Source of the DNA: Argentina anserina
Lineage: Eukaryota > Streptophyta > Magnoliopsida > Rosales > Rosaceae
Assembly (NCBI RefSeq): GCF_933775445.1
Contig: NC_065878.1
Span: 16,069,395-16,133,394 of the forward strand
Direction of reading: 5' to 3'
Length of the DNA stretch: 64,000 nt
Every line of letters starts with the position of its first letter. The first letter of the stretch is position 1. A program made the position numbers and the translations under genes. This document shows positions 45,700-58,640 of this stretch, one piece after another. The notes below the pieces were generated by a model. The model saw only the letters and a list, made by a program, of their open reading frames with translations. It did no database searches and had not been told where the DNA came from.

Positions 45700-46668
45700 T
45701 CATATGTTGGGCAAATTTTATTTGGATATGGCTGACAAATAATAGAGTTGGCTTTTCGTTTTGGAGATGAAGACGAATATATGCAGATGAAAATGAATTA
45801 TTTCTAAACTGCCCTTTTAAACGGTACCGTTTCAAAGTAAATAATTATTCTGGCATGCAGAAATAATAGAATTTTTGTATGAAAAGTCATGTGAAACCTC
45901 AAAGACTCCAACCGTCAAACTTATCTTTTTCACTCAACTGATCCTTTACGAAAGTTGAAATCTTTAATCTTTATCATCTACCAAATAGACTTGTCAATAT
46001 TCTATTGATATTTCATTTGTTGATTGATTTATACATGCATTTGCTTTGACTGATATATTAACAAACCTCTTTGACATGCAAAGTAAATTATGATTGAATT
46101 CATATATTATACAACTAAATACCAAAATAATTTAATTCATATATTATACAACTAAATACCAAAACACCAAGTTTAGTGCTAGTTCTTGGACTTCCCGCTC
46201 TACTAGTGCCTAACACTTTTTATTTCTTTTGTTAAAACTGAAACCATACAACTTACAATTATTGAAAAGGAAAATTAACACTTAACAATGTCACTTGATG
46301 TACATTCTACCGTTGATGTCAAGTAGTTCTTTTTTTAATTTGCAATTTTTTGATCTCTTATAAATTTTTAAAGCAATAGTTATAATTATTCTTAAAAAAA
46401 AAATTCCGCTCACCTAGCTTTCGGACTCTAGATCCGCCATTACATGTTCCCATCTCATCTAGGAAAAAACACACGAACCAACCCCTCCACAACCATTTTT
46501 AGACCGATCGATATTCACCATCAATGTTGATTTTCAGTCTGCTCCTGGGAGGGCGCTTCCATTTCATCTTAGGTTTGCGCCCTTTGTTACCAGTAAAAGA
46601 GTGACACTTTTTTTTTACTCCAAAAAGTAAAAGAGTGCAGCCCCCTAACCATAGCTATGGGTCAAACT
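45700..46668. other. AT-rich spacer with a 37-bp tandem duplication
   Basis: A phrase starting AATTCATATATTATACAACT occurs at 46097 and again at 46134, a two-copy tandem repeat of 37 bp. No gene was found in the rest. Confidence 0.6.
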
Positions 46669-47559
46669 TATAGAATATTATGTAAATATATATATTTTTA
46701 TATGTATAAAAGTTCTATTAGAATAATATTTATATCTCTATATATACCTCCTACATTAGAGAAGAATATATTAAAACATTAAATCCTATAATAAATTATT
46801 ATTTTTTATTTGGCATCAGAGCATGTTCGATCTTTTGAATTTGCATCCGAAAACCTAAATCTCATATCTCACCGTATACCGCTGCATACCATCATCATTG
46901 AATCGCAAAGAATCAAATCACTAAATACCTGAAACCCGGAATAGTAAAACCCTAGATTTCACCACAAATACCACCACGAAACCGTATTTTTTTTCAAAAT
47001 ACCGAAAAAGCAAAACCCATATTTTCCATCGCAAAGCAAATCGCAGAACCGGCAGAGCACAGAGCAAATCGCAGAACCGGCAGAGCTTGTCTACCCCAGC
47101 CGAGCCGCGCCGAAGCTCCAAAGGAAGAACAACCTTTTCTGTTGCAGCAGACGTGGTCCCCTACAGCCTTTCCACACCATCCAATCATCATCATCATCCA
47201 TACCATACTACACCATCATAAACCATTATCATCATATCAAATCAATACCCACGTGATCACAATGGGGCCCAGGAAAGCAGCAAAATTTCAACCTTCTACC
47301 ACTATTTTCTTACAATGGAACGCGAATTGCACATTAACCGTATCACACCACAACGTCGTATTTCGGACAAGCCAACTTCACAAAGTGTCCGCTCTGCGGT
47401 TACATGGGTCACAGCACATACTCTCCGGATATCATGAGTGGTGGGATTTTAGCAAAAAAACTACAAAAAAATCTGGAACAAGTTATCATGACTATTGCAG
47501 AGGAAGAATATCAGTCTAATGTCTCTGCTGCTACTGTAGCACAATCACGTAAATATATA

Positions 47560-48560
47560 TTGAGCGATTCTTGGATAATTGACACAAGCGCATCGGATCA
47601 CAGACAAATGATTCCAGCCTCTTGACACCAATAAAATCTTTCTCACAAAATTATATTTCTACTATTATTTTATCTAATATCTTAGGCCTTGAATCTGTTT
47701 TAGTTGTTCCGTCATTGGCCTATAATATCTTGTTTATTGGTCAGATCATTAAATCCCTTGTGTGTATTGTCATATTCCATCCTTCTTTTCTGTGTATTTC
47801 AGGATATTTTGACTCGACGGATTCTTGGTTATGGTGTAAAGAGGGAAAAATTGTACTATCTAGATTTGATAGAGACTGGAGAAAAGCATAAACATCTTTT
47901 GGGGCAAGCTAATCAGGTTCATGGTGTGAAGAGTGTTAACGAAACTGTCTGGCTATGGCATCGTCACTTGGGACATCTAAATTTTCACTATCTCAAGAAG
48001 ATGCAACCTCAATTGTTTTCAAGTGTCAACGTTTTCAAATTTTCATTGTGACATATGTGAATTAGCAAAAGAGCCATCGCATATCATATTCACCAAGTCT
48101 ACACATAAGTCCTAGTTCTTTTATGAAGGTTCACTCTGATGTTTGGGATCCTGCAAAAATTCCTGCACTCTGCGGTGCTCGGTATTTTGTCACTTTTATT
48201 AATGATTGCACACACGACTTGGGTGCATTTATTGAAGAACAAGAGCGACGTATGTTCTCAGTTCAAAGAATTTCACAAGATAGTATCTACACATATCAAC
48301 AAGCTATTCGTATTTTGCAATCTGATAATAGTGGAGAATATATAAATGACCCTCTGCGTGAGTTTACACAATCTAATGGAATACTACATCAAACTTCAAA
48401 TTCTTATACTCCTCAGCAAAATGGATTAGCAGAACGGAAGAATCGACAATTCCTTAAAGTGGTTCGTGCCTCATTATTTGGCATGAATGTACCTCGTGAA
48501 TATTGGGAAGAAGCTGTAAAATCTGCTGCTTTCCTTATTGTACACCATCTCGGGTGATTG
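47560..48560 (+). pseudogene. Protease and integrase of copia E
   Basis: Protease reads SWIIDTSASDH near 47570-47600, with the catalytic Asp. After frameshifts, the integrase finger reads WLWHRHLGHLNFHYL near 47950 and CDICELAKE near 48047 (His-His-Cys-Cys). The core, ORF 48123-48557, has Asp in FINDCTH, Asp in LQSDNSGEY and Glu in NGLAERKNR, so the three catalytic acids survive. Frame breaks lie at about 47625, 47820 and 48050. Confidence 0.75.
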
Positions 48561-49589
48561 AATCTCAAAATCCTCAACAACAACTTCACAAACTTCTTTT
48601 AGTTCCCTCCATGCCAAATTTGGAGCCCTAGGTGTTTGGTTACACAATATATGTTTATATTCTCAAGCAACAACGAAATAAACTCGATCCTCGTGCAAAA
48701 AAATGTATTTTTGTTGGTTATGCATAATTTCAAAGGGCTATAGGTGTTATGATACATACATTTCTTAATGTGTTATTTTGGGAATCTGAACTATATTTTT
48801 TAAATGGCGCAAGGTAGACATTTTTAGGAATCTGAACCATATTTTTTTAATGGCGCAATGGAGAATTCTCTTCGGGGGGAGAGAACTTGTGAAAGAAATT
48901 CTCGATATTTATTTGAATTTGATGAGTTCGAAGAAATGAAGCGTTGGAGTTGAGAGTTGCAATGAACGAAAAACAAGAAAATAGTGGTACAAGAAGACGA
49001 CAAACAGAATCAAAAAAAAAAAAAGACCAAATTAAAAGCGCTGGATTTCGTGTGCCATGTGCAGAAACTGGGCCCCACGTGCCTCCCAAACCATCTGATT
49101 TTGTAGCTAAAGATATGGCACGTGAAGAGAAATTGAACAAGGACAAATATATGCTGAGGAGCCAAGCCACCAAGCCACATCTTATTAATGTGTTGGCTTC
49201 TGGAGCAGCAGATCAACACGTGGGAGATTCAGAAGGGTCAGTGAATATTTTACACCATAACGTCTCAACTAATACAGAAGCAACTCAAACAAGAACTGAA
49301 CAGTCATTCATCGCACACTGCACCCATTCAATAGACAAATTTTTTTTTACCCAACCTACTACACCGACAAATGCTCTTGTAGAGGTATCTTTAAATTCAA
49401 GTAATTATTTTGGGATAGATAACGTTGAACTTAGGAAATCGCAAAGGGCTACCAAAGGTATTTCAAAGAAACATTATGAACCAGACATCACAGCCAAATC
49501 AAAATATCATATTGCCCATTACATATCTAATCATAGGTTATTTGGGTTACATGCATTTGTTGTTGATCAATTATCTACTGTATTTATTT

Positions 49590-50980
49590 CAAATATTGTA
49601 CAAGATGCATTAGCAGATTACAAGTGGAAACAAGCAATGAATGAAGAACTTGAGGCACTGCAGAAAAATTTAACTTGGGATATTGTGGCTAAGCCAGCTC
49701 AAAAGAAGACTGTTGGTTGTCGGTAGGTATTTACAGAATATCTTAAAGCTGATGGGAGCATTGATAGGTACAAAGCAAGACTGATTACCAAAGGATACAC
49801 CCAACGTTCTAGAGTAGATTATGAAGAAACATTTGCTCCTGTAGCGAAAATCAATACTGTCAGAATTCTAATCTCACTTGCGGCAGTTCGAGATTGGCCT
49901 CTTCGTCTATTTGATGTCAAAAATGCATTTCTCAACGGAAACTTAGAAGAAGAAGTGTATATGGACATGCCGCCAGGAGTCGAAACTAAGCCCTGTGATG
50001 CTGGTAAGGTTTGTAAATTGAAGAAGTCATACGGCTTGAAATAGTCTCCCAGAGCATGGTTTGAGAGATTTTCCAAAGCAATGAAGGCGTTAGGCTACAA
50101 ACAGAGCAACTCTGATCATACTTTATTCATTAAACGTAATCAGGGCAAGATTACCGCTCTGATAGTATATGTGGATGATATGGTTGTCACGGGTGATGAT
50201 CCAAAAGAGATGAAGGCTTTACATAATTATCTCTCAAAGGAATTTGAGATGAAGGACCTTGGACAATTGAAGTACTTTCTTGGAATTGAAGTAGCAAGAT
50301 CGAAGAAAGGAATTTCTTTATCTCAACATAAGTATGTACTTGATTTGTTAGCTGAGACTGAGATGCTTGATTGTAGGCCTGTTGAGACACCAATTGAGAT
50401 GAATCACAACCTCGCCATCCATTTGAATCAAACTTCAACAGATGAAGGAAGGTATCAACGTCTTGTAGGAAAACTTATTTATCTTTCTCATACTAGACTC
50501 GATCTTGCTTATGCTGTGAGTATGGTTAGTCAAAATATGCATTGTCCCAGTGAAGAACATATGGATGTAGTGTATCGTATATTCAGGTATCTTAAGAAGG
50601 CACTTGGGAAAGGTTTGTTGTTTGAAAAGAATAGCGAATTAGAAGTTATGGGATACACAGATCCTGATTGGGAAGGTGATAAGACTGACAGACGATCTAC
50701 ACCCAGATATTTCACTTTTGTTAGAGGAAATTTAGTTACTTGGCGTAGTAAGAAACAAAAGGTTGTCGCTAGGTCAAGTGCTGAAGCAGAATTTCGGGGT
50801 ATGGCTCATGGAGTGTGTGAATTGTTATGGATACAAAATGTGTTGAAGGACTTGGGTATCAAACTCAAGAAACGTATGGACCTACATTGTGATAACACAT
50901 CGGCAATTGAGTTTGCTCATAATCCAGTTTCGCATAATCGAACGAAACACGTGGAAGTAGATCGGTTTTTTATCAAGTAG
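49590..50980 (+). pseudogene. Reverse transcriptase and RNase H of copia E
   Basis: The upstream ORF ends with WKQAMNEELEALQKN, the usual start of copia RT, until a TGG-to-TAG stop at 49723-49725. RT then continues [14 protein letters not shown] and [16 protein letters not shown] to a second stop (Gln to TAG, 50042-50044). From 50081 a 299-codon frame holds IVYVDDMVVTG, then RNase H with TDPDWEGD, SSAEAEFRG and HCDNTSAIEFAHNPVSH, ending at 50980. Two base changes account for the interruptions seen in this part. Confidence 0.85.
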
Positions 50981-51650
50981 AACTTGGACAAGAAAGTCAT
51001 CTGATTTCCTTTTGTGTATACATAAGATCAATTGGTAGATGTTTTTTTTTTATGAAAGGAGTGTCAAACAAAATGTTTAATGATTCAATTGACAAGTTCG
51101 ACATGATTGACATCTATGCGCCAATTTGAGGAGAAGTGTAGAATACTATGTAAATATTTACTTTCCTTGTATGTATAAAAGTTCTATTAGGATAATACTT
51201 GTATCTTTATATATACCTCATACGTTGGAGAAAAATATATCAAAGCATTAAACCCCATATTGAACAATTATTTTCTACTAAAGCACCCATCATCCCACAC
51301 CAACTTGTTCCTTCCACTCCACAAGGTCAATGTTTCCATTGCTTTGGGTACATGGACGGTGAAATGAAGCCATTAACATGTTCCACACTTCCACCATTTC
51401 CATGCGTTTTCACGTTGAAACCAATCCATGCCATTAGCTTAATTTGTCTTTTTTATATTTATCGTTAACTTTAGCTACCGACCAAATCGTGCAGTTAAGT
51501 GACTTTAGTCTATCCTCTTCTCTCTTATTCTATGGAAAGCAATTCAAACTTCATGATAAGTTCTGAACTGACTCATAATTACTTTGATAAACCGGGAAAG
51601 TTTATAATGAGTTAATGACCGATAATTAAGCAGATTATATATATATATAT

Positions 51651-52040
51651 AGTCATTGATCCCTTTTTTGGGTATTTTAAAGAGATATCTTATTCACTAA
51701 TTTTTCGATTACATTTTCACATCTACACCGTTCAACTTTTAGGGTCTAATGTGTAGATCACTTATGTAAAATTGCGGCCAAAATGGTGATCGTGAAAGTA
51801 TTAAACTTGGCGAAAGCAATAGACGCACCAAATTTGTCAAACATGAACCGTTCATGCTTATAAGTTTAAATCTCAGTTTCGAATGCCTTAAACATCTCAA
51901 TTTTAGCTGAAATTTTACAGAGGTGATCTACACATTAGAATCTAAATGTTGAATGGTGATGATGTTGAAATGCGATAAAGAAGTTGTTCAAATGAGATAT
52001 CCCTTTAAAAGACTAAAAAATGGATCCCTTAGTGGAAGGG
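51651..52040. mobile_element. TA-bounded foldback MITE, unit 1
   Basis: Left end GATCCCTTTTTTGGGTATTT pairs with GATCCATTTTTTAGTCTTTT read from the right; arms of well over 100 bp contain ACCGTTCAACTTTTAG mirrored by ACCATTCAACATTTAG. A TA run precedes it (about 51637-51650) and a TG/TA run follows. The core holds GAACCGTTCATG. It shares its overall plan with units 2-5. Confidence 0.75.
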
Positions 52041-52070
52041 TCATGTGTGTGTGTGTATATATATACACAC

Positions 52071-52478
52071 GGGGTCTTTTAGGTAAGGAGGTCCTTATGT
52101 TAGCTGAATGTATGAATTTTCATATTTGACTAATTTATCGATTGAGTTTTTACATCTCTACCGTCAAATATCTAGGTAATAATGTATAGATCATCTCCAC
52201 AAAATTTCAGCCGATTCCATAACCGTTAAGATACTCATAACTTCAATTTTCTACTCAAAATATGAACAGTTCAGGTTCGGCAAATTCAATACATCAATTG
52301 GTTTTGATTAGTTCGATACCTTAACGATCATGAAATCGGCTGGAATTTTATGGAGATGATCTATACGTTATAACCTAGATATTGGACGGCGGAGATGTAA
52401 AAACTCGATCAACAAGTTGGTCAAAAATGAAAATCCGTAATTTAAGCTAAGATAAAGATCTCCTTATGTGAAAAGCCA
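52071..52478. mobile_element. TA-bounded foldback MITE, unit 2
   Basis: Arms: AGGAGGTCCTTATGTTAGCT at left mirrors AGGAGATCTTTATCTTAGCT from the right, and CTCTACCGTCAAATATC mirrors CTCCGCCGTCCAATATC. The core carries GAACAGTTCAGG. It is separated from unit 1 and unit 3 by TA runs only. Confidence 0.75.
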
Positions 52479-52497
52479 TATATATATATATATATAT

Positions 52498-52897
52498 AGT
52501 CCCTATCCAGAGTGAAGCTTCACTCTGAAATTACAGAGTGAAGTTCTAATTTTGGCACACTTTTCGATCAAATTTTTTCACCATAAGTGATTCAATATTT
52601 AAGTATGTTATTCAAAATCATCTCTACAAAATTTCATCCAATTTGATAATGGTTTGAGCTTTTAAAATTGAGATTTACACGAACGGTTCACGTTGAACAG
52701 TTTTAATTCATTTATTAATTTGATCTAATTTCAATACCTTAACGATGTCCGAATTAGATGAAATTTTGTATAGATAATCTTGAATAGTATACCTAAATAT
52801 TGAATCACTTATGGTGAAAAAATTTGACCGAAAAGTGTGCCAAAATTGGAACTTTACTCTGTAATTTCAGAATGAAGCTTCACTCTGGATAGAGACT
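52498..52897. mobile_element. TA-bounded foldback MITE, unit 3 (CCAGAGTGAAGC family)
   Basis: Ends AGTCCCTATCCAGAGTGAAG and, from the right, AGTCTCTATCCAGAGTGAAG are near-perfect inverted repeats; arms extend about 180 bp. The core is ACGAACGGTTCACGTTGAAC. Length 400 bp, between TA runs. The unit at 57898-58288 is the same family and very similar throughout. Confidence 0.85.
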
Positions 52898-52911
52898 ATA
52901 TATATATATAT

Positions 52912-53258
52912 CAGTCAATATCTAGAATACATGTTCTATTTGAAATTACATAGAGAACTTTGTTATTTGACTCATTTTTCTACCATATATATCAGAGATC
53001 CAATTTGATGATTGTTTCGCATTCTGTAATCATGATTTATACAAACGGTTCAGTTTGAACATATTCAATTCGTTAAGTGATTTAATAATGTTTCAACGCG
53101 TTAATGATCATCAAATTGTATGAAATTTTACATGAATGATCTACATATTATTTTCTCAAATATATATGGTGGAGATGTGAAATTTTGACCAAAAAATAAG
53201 TTAAATAATAAAATTTACTACGTAATTTCAAAGTGAACATTCAGTTTCATATAACATC
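52912..53258. mobile_element. TA-bounded foldback MITE, unit 4
   Basis: The arms are weaker but visible: TTTGAAATTACATAG at left against TTTGAAATTACGTAG from the right, and later TTTCACATCTCCACC. The core is AAACGGTTCAGTTTGAAC. A TA run separates it from unit 3. This looks like the most decayed member of the row. Confidence 0.65.
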
Positions 53259-53368
53259 AAGGAGCTCGATCAGCGGCACACATTCAATTCAGCCTATTGC
53301 GCGCTTTTCATAATTTTCATTCCAATGTTACGTTCGGTCAGTCTGCATATGTATATATTCATGATGAC

Positions 53369-54199
53369 TAGGGGTGGCAATGGTATAGAAAACCATTCCA
53401 ACCAATTCGTATACCAACCGTACCAAATATGTTGGTATACCAAATACTTGGTACATGGTATATGGTACAGTATACCGTACCAATATTAAAAATACGGTAG
53501 GTAGGTGGTATAGATTGTCCATATACCATGGTATATCGTACCTACCAACTTATATTATATTAAATTATTTAATTAAAAAAAAAATATATATATATATATC
53601 TTTAAATTTCAATTGTAGATTTATTGAAAAATAAATTCAAACCATATATATCTACTAACCTTAATCTAATATCTCTGAGTTTCTTTCTCAAGTACACTAT
53701 TTTTCTCGTCTTCAATTTCTTTATTTAATTATGAATGAATCGATTCAATCAAATTCCCAAGTACAAATACTTAGACCTATCAGTAGCACCATCACTGCTT
53801 ACAACATGTCAACATATATCGCATTTAAACCTATCATTTATTTTTTCAATTGTTTTGAGAATTCATAAGTACTTTAACAGTTTGACTATTTGGACTTTGA
53901 CTTTCTATTTATAACTTTGTATTTGGTAATTTGGTTGAAGTTATATAAGACTTTAGAATTCTATTGTTATTTCACTTATTTATTATTATTTATTTGGGTT
54001 GGGCCTTAAAATTTTTGGACCTTAAATATGTTGGTACAAGCCCATTACTAACCGTACCAACCGAGTACCAACCGTACCACTTAATTGGTATACCAACGTT
54101 ATTGGTTGGTATAAATTGTGGATTTTTCATACCAAATATATATTGGTTGGTATATAGTATTGGAAAATTAAGACTGGTATACCAACCAATCCAGCCCTA
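53369..54199. mobile_element. hAT MITE rich in GGTTGGTATACC words
   Basis: Starts TAGGGGTGGCAATGG and ends CAATCCAGCCCTA. A perfect 8-bp target duplication ATGATGAC flanks it (53361-53368, 54200-54207). Subterminal zones repeat GGTATACCAA and ACCGTACCAA many times on both sides; the middle is AT-rich. Non-coding, 831 bp. The TAGGGGTGG end resembles that of the element at 45138. Confidence 0.9.
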
Positions 54200-54645
54200 A
54201 TGATGACATCGATGACCCATTTTCTACAACGAAAGATTAACTTCTTACATAATGCGAGCGTAAAATGCATTATCGTTCCCGCATGTCTTGATATTTGCTA
54301 ATACTATTTTGTAGCTTATCATTGCTATCTCGTTTTAAAATCAAAAGAAAGAATCAGTAACTAGTGGATTCATCTTCAATAATAGTGTTTGACGCATTGC
54401 CTCTGTAATCTGTATTATTCTGCACTACAGGCTACGAGAAACAATCCTTTTGAAACTATTTATGCTATCTTACATAAAACAAAGAATAAGAAAGACGTGA
54501 CAATACAAGATCGAACAAAAATGAATTGAAATAGTGATTGCATTATTGAAGTATAGTATTCCGTATTGTGTTTGGAATTCAGATATCTTACTCGATCGGA
54601 TTAGAAGAGGACATAGTAATATATGAACTTGATTATGACAAACAA

Positions 54646-54646
54646 G

Positions 54647-54680
<34 letters not shown>
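54646..54680. repeat. (AAT)n microsatellite
   Basis: About eleven uninterrupted AAT/TAA units. Overlapping ORFs on the minus strand are poly-Tyr or poly-Leu by-products. Confidence 0.9.
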
Positions 54681-54681
<1 letters not shown>

Positions 54682-57600
54682 GGTACATGTTGCCATCCAT
54701 TCAGTTGATGAAGATAAATATTGCTAAAGGAGAAAGAGATCGGATCTGCATAAAGACAAATTAAAGAAGTTTCCTTGTTGGACTTAGAATGCTTCACGAC
54801 TTGTGTTATATTACCATAGAGTTGAGTTGTATCAGGAAAGTAGGTATTCATATCTTTATGAAGACTTGAGCCGTGAATAATTATGCTATATATGCTAATA
54901 TGCAGTAGGTTGGCCGCACAAGATATACACGGATAGAAGAAACAAAGTCAAACCAAAGAACAAAAAATTCACAAAAATGAGAGCTTAGTGCTAGGAGGTC
55001 TATGTGACTTCATTGAAGACCTTAGCGGCATCAACGACAATCTGAGTGAGGTCGATCATCCGGGTGACTACAACGATTTTAGTGAGGTTGTTTCAATACT
55101 TAATTGTGACTATCAAGTAAGAAGTATTTTACTTTTGAGAATAATATTATCATAGATTAAGGTGTAATCTTATAATATGAATTATTCAATAAAAAGTGAA
55201 ATTCTTCTACATATTCCGCTGTTATTACTTGTTATTGTTCTATCTTGTATTTTCAAATAATAATAATCTTAAAGCACTGCACTTCAATACGCTTTGAAAG
55301 AAACAGTTTCTATACACATTCGTTACTGGCTTACTGCTCCGTTTCAATACTTCATCGATCAATTCAAAACATATATGCTAACTATACCCTAATATAAAAT
55401 GCACATGTTTGCTTTCGTACCGTCGACGAGATGCAAGAAATGAGAATGACTTCCAGTTTAATTAGGCAATGCTTCAGATCAAGCATTCTGAGAAGCGAAT
55501 CATGCATATCTATATATATGAAATAAACATTAATGCTGATATTGTGTCATGATATGAATGACTTCATTTTGCTCGATCGCCGTATAAGGATGTAAAACCG
55601 AACCTTAGTTTTGATTAAGGAAGCTAGACATATGTCACCACTTAACTAGACATATATCACTAGACCAAAAATCAAAGTTAACAATGATTTTTGACCATTG
55701 TCTGATATAGCCCTTGATCATTGTCTATCTAATCAATGCCCATTTTAAAAAAACATTGTCCTATTTATATTTGTACAATAAAATTGTGACTGGAATGATT
55801 GTGTTTGTAATATTGAGATTTAGTTTTTTTTTCTATCATATTGATTGTGTCGATCACACAATGGTTTTTAACTTAACCATCTGCAATTACTATTGTTTGC
55901 TAATTATTAGACAATTGTTTCTGCTTATAATAAAGTTGTCTCATAGGAAGCTTGGAGGATATAACTTTAAATTCATATTATACATATATTTGCTATAAAT
56001 ATCAATCATATTGCAATTTTTTTCATGAAACCAGGCGATACAAGAAACTTAAAATACAAACAGAGATGGAATATCCTTACTTCCTCTCAGGGCTTCACCA
56101 TTATAAATTTGCCCATTAGCAGTACGTTAGCCATGAGAAGCTGAACTTGGGTGGGGGGGGGGGGGGGGATTACTCCACAAATGTCTTGAAGCTCACTAAG
56201 TTTATGTAGATGTGAAAACAAAGTAACTTTCCATTAATACCCGTGTTTTAATGTAATCATTCAAGAATGTGGCATAAAACTATAAAAGTGATCAAATTAT
56301 AAAAAAGAGGCATACCATTGTACCAATCAGATATCTAATATATGGAACAACTATATAGAAGAATGCAATTTGAATTGTAATTTACTAAAGAAAACAAAAC
56401 GAACCTAGCATATTCAGAATCATGTTTACTTCTGCAATTTAAAATTAACAATGAACAAGTGTATTAATTTAAAATGCTGATAAGAATGAGTTTATACCCA
56501 GCCTTCTGGTTCGAATTTGATAATTCTAGCACAAGGATGGTTTAGTTGAGAATAGTATGAAACATACCTCTTACAAACACATAATTGCTTCATCTAGAAC
56601 GAGATTGAACGACAATGATAATATCTTTCTAGTGTCCCTATTACTGTAACAAAATAGAAGGCACAAAATTAGATTTTGCACATATATACTGACCATTATA
56701 AAGTGTATGAAAGAATACTCATTCAGCAGCTTGCAAGTAGAACCTATACATATTATTTTTGAGTTGTACATTAGTAATGTGGTTCGAGAATTAAAGGCAA
56801 GTACCTCTCAACTAATTTCCATGTTGCAAGGAAGACAAATATTAAACCTAAGTTAGATTTAAAGAACAAATAAGATCATGAGCTTGAGTATCAAAGTATG
56901 CCATGTGTTTAATACAAGCAACATGGACTTATCTAAGTTAGATCGGAAACAAAATGGCTGAGATTTACAATAAGTTATAGCTGGTGGGCAGAACGCAGTG
57001 AAAGTTGATGACCTCCAGCATTAGCCATTCAATTGCCACCACTTCACATTTGTTGTACACATTGATATTAATCAACATAGTATGAATAATTATAAAGTGA
57101 ATGACTGTTGTTCATTGAAAATTATAACTCAGTTAGGCAATTTAACAAACACATTATGAACAACACAAATATCAATCAGCTAACCTACAAGTTGATTTTG
57201 CATGACCATTATAAAGTGAATGAGTAACTACTAGTTTCTCAGAAGAGTACGATGCAAAGTAATAATTGATATTATATAAACAATGTAAAGAACTTCATGC
57301 AGTGTAAATTTGTAAAGAGCTATTGAGAAGACCAAGTAATTCCAAAGAGAAAGTTACTCTGGGAGTTTTCTTTCAAGGTTATGTGATTACATGACAAAAC
57401 GAGAATCCAAAAACACTTGGTCTTAGTAATAAGGAAAGTATGAACTACTGATAAAAAACCACCATAACAGTGAGAGCAGAATAATCAAGAAATTAATCAG
57501 TTAGGAGACTCACAAAGAGAAGGAGGCCTCTCTTATAGTGACCAACAATGCCTGTTGATGCCACTATTCTACAGTGAGGCCTACATTATCGTACTAAATG

Positions 57601-57880
57601 ATTAGGAGTAACATTAACGGTGAGGAAAAACTTAAACCATTATTAGATTGACAAAAGTTGCATACTTGCAAAACTGGGAAGTACCTCAAACCTATTATTA
57701 GCAGAAGTTTTAGCATACACATGATGTACATGGTCGACTAATAAGAATTGCCATGCAAAATATTGGTCAACTTGCAAAATATTAGTGCTGATGCAACGTA
57801 GCATAGTTAATAGCTTGTAAGACTTAAAAAGACAGAGAGAGAGAGAGAGAGAGAGGGCTGCACAAAAAGACTTCAAAGTG
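54681..57880. other. Gene-poor AT-rich region with CATTGTC words and poly-G
   Basis: At 55670-55760 the word CATTGTC or close variants occurs five times, matching a larger opposing array at 58340-58640. A poly-G run of about 16 lies at 56153-56168. The phrase CATTATAAAGTG(A/T)ATGA recurs at about 56692, 57090 and 57208. No ORF, splice-like structure or RNA gene could be supported. Confidence 0.45.
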
Positions 57881-57897
57881 TCATATATATATATATA

Positions 57898-58288
57898 TCC
57901 AGAGTGAAGTTTCACTCTGAAATTTCATAGTGAAGTTCCAATTTTGGCACATTTTTCGGTCAAATTTTTTCACCATAAGCGATTCAATATTTAGGTATGC
58001 TATTCAAGATCATCTCTATAAAGTTTCATCCAATTTGATAATGATTTGAGCTTTTAAAATTGAGATTTACACGAACGGTTCACGTTGAACAGTTTAATTT
58101 ATTTATTGATTTAATCTAATTTCAATACCTTAACGATGTCCGAATTAGATGAAATTTTGTAAATATGATTTTGAATAGCATACCTAAATATTGAATCGCT
58201 TATGCTGAAAAAATTTGGCCGAAAAGTGTGCCAAAATTGGAAATTCACTCTGAAATTTCAGAATGAAGCTTCACTCTGGATAGAGACT
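57898..58288. mobile_element. TA-bounded foldback MITE, unit 5 (same family as unit 3)
   Basis: Begins CCAGAGTGAAGTTTCACTCT within a TA run and ends AGAATGAAGCTTCACTCTGG with TAGAGACT before another TA run. The core ACGAACGGTTCACGTTGAAC is identical to unit 3. Its left end lacks the first nine bases of unit 3. An AG run (57833-57855) lies just upstream. Confidence 0.85.
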
Positions 58289-58329
58289 GTATATATATAT
58301 ATATATATATATGCCTTAAAATGCTAGGG

Positions 58330-58640
58330 TTTCCAATACCATTGTTTGGCATTTAAAAAACCATTGGTTAAAGACAATGTAATATATAGATATATATGTA
58401 CTATTGTATAACAACAATTATTCTATATTGATGCAAACAATGCTTCAAATATAAGAAAAATCATTGTCGATAATCAACTTTCCGACAATAGACATATCAG
58501 ACAATGGGCAGTATAAAATCATTGTCGTTATTGATATATTAGACAATGGTTCATTTGATACCATTGTATGATACTTTCAGACAATGGTTATTTTAGTAAA
58601 CATTGTTTATCCAATATTATTTAATTGAGTTTTTGGCCAA
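58330..58640. repeat. Array of CCATTGTC / GACAATGG words
   Basis: About a dozen copies of CATTGTC or its complement occur in 300 bp in both orientations, for example TCAGACAATGG twice and ATCATTGTCG twice. Dense, two-way short words are typical of subterminal regions of CACTA (En/Spm) elements. The expected CACTA end was not found. Confidence 0.45.

Larger units (their letters stand above)
46669..51280 (+). mobile_element. Ty1/copia retrotransposon E, second lineage, gag deleted
   Basis: Short LTRs of about 140 bp (46669-46808 and 51137-51280) share TATGTATAAAAGTTCTATTAG. Right after the 5' LTR is TGGCATCAGAGC (46811-46822), one change from the usual initiator-Met tRNA primer site TGGTATCAGAGC. 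Gag is almost absent: only a knuckle-like CPLCGYMGH near 47385-47415 remains before protease. At 4.6 kb the element is short for the group. It differs from A-D in primer site, LTR and pol sequence. Several stops make it non-autonomous. No clear target duplication was found. Confidence 0.8.

Noticed and set aside
48944..49726. 260-codon ORF at 48.9-49.7 kb as a separate gene
   Set aside because: Its C-terminal part is the start of RT of copia E and the rest is the variable integrase-RT linker.
54681..57880. A host gene or long non-coding RNA in the 54.7-57.9 kb gap
   Set aside because: No ORF over 100 codons, no convincing splice sites and no homology could be read; only repeated short phrases.
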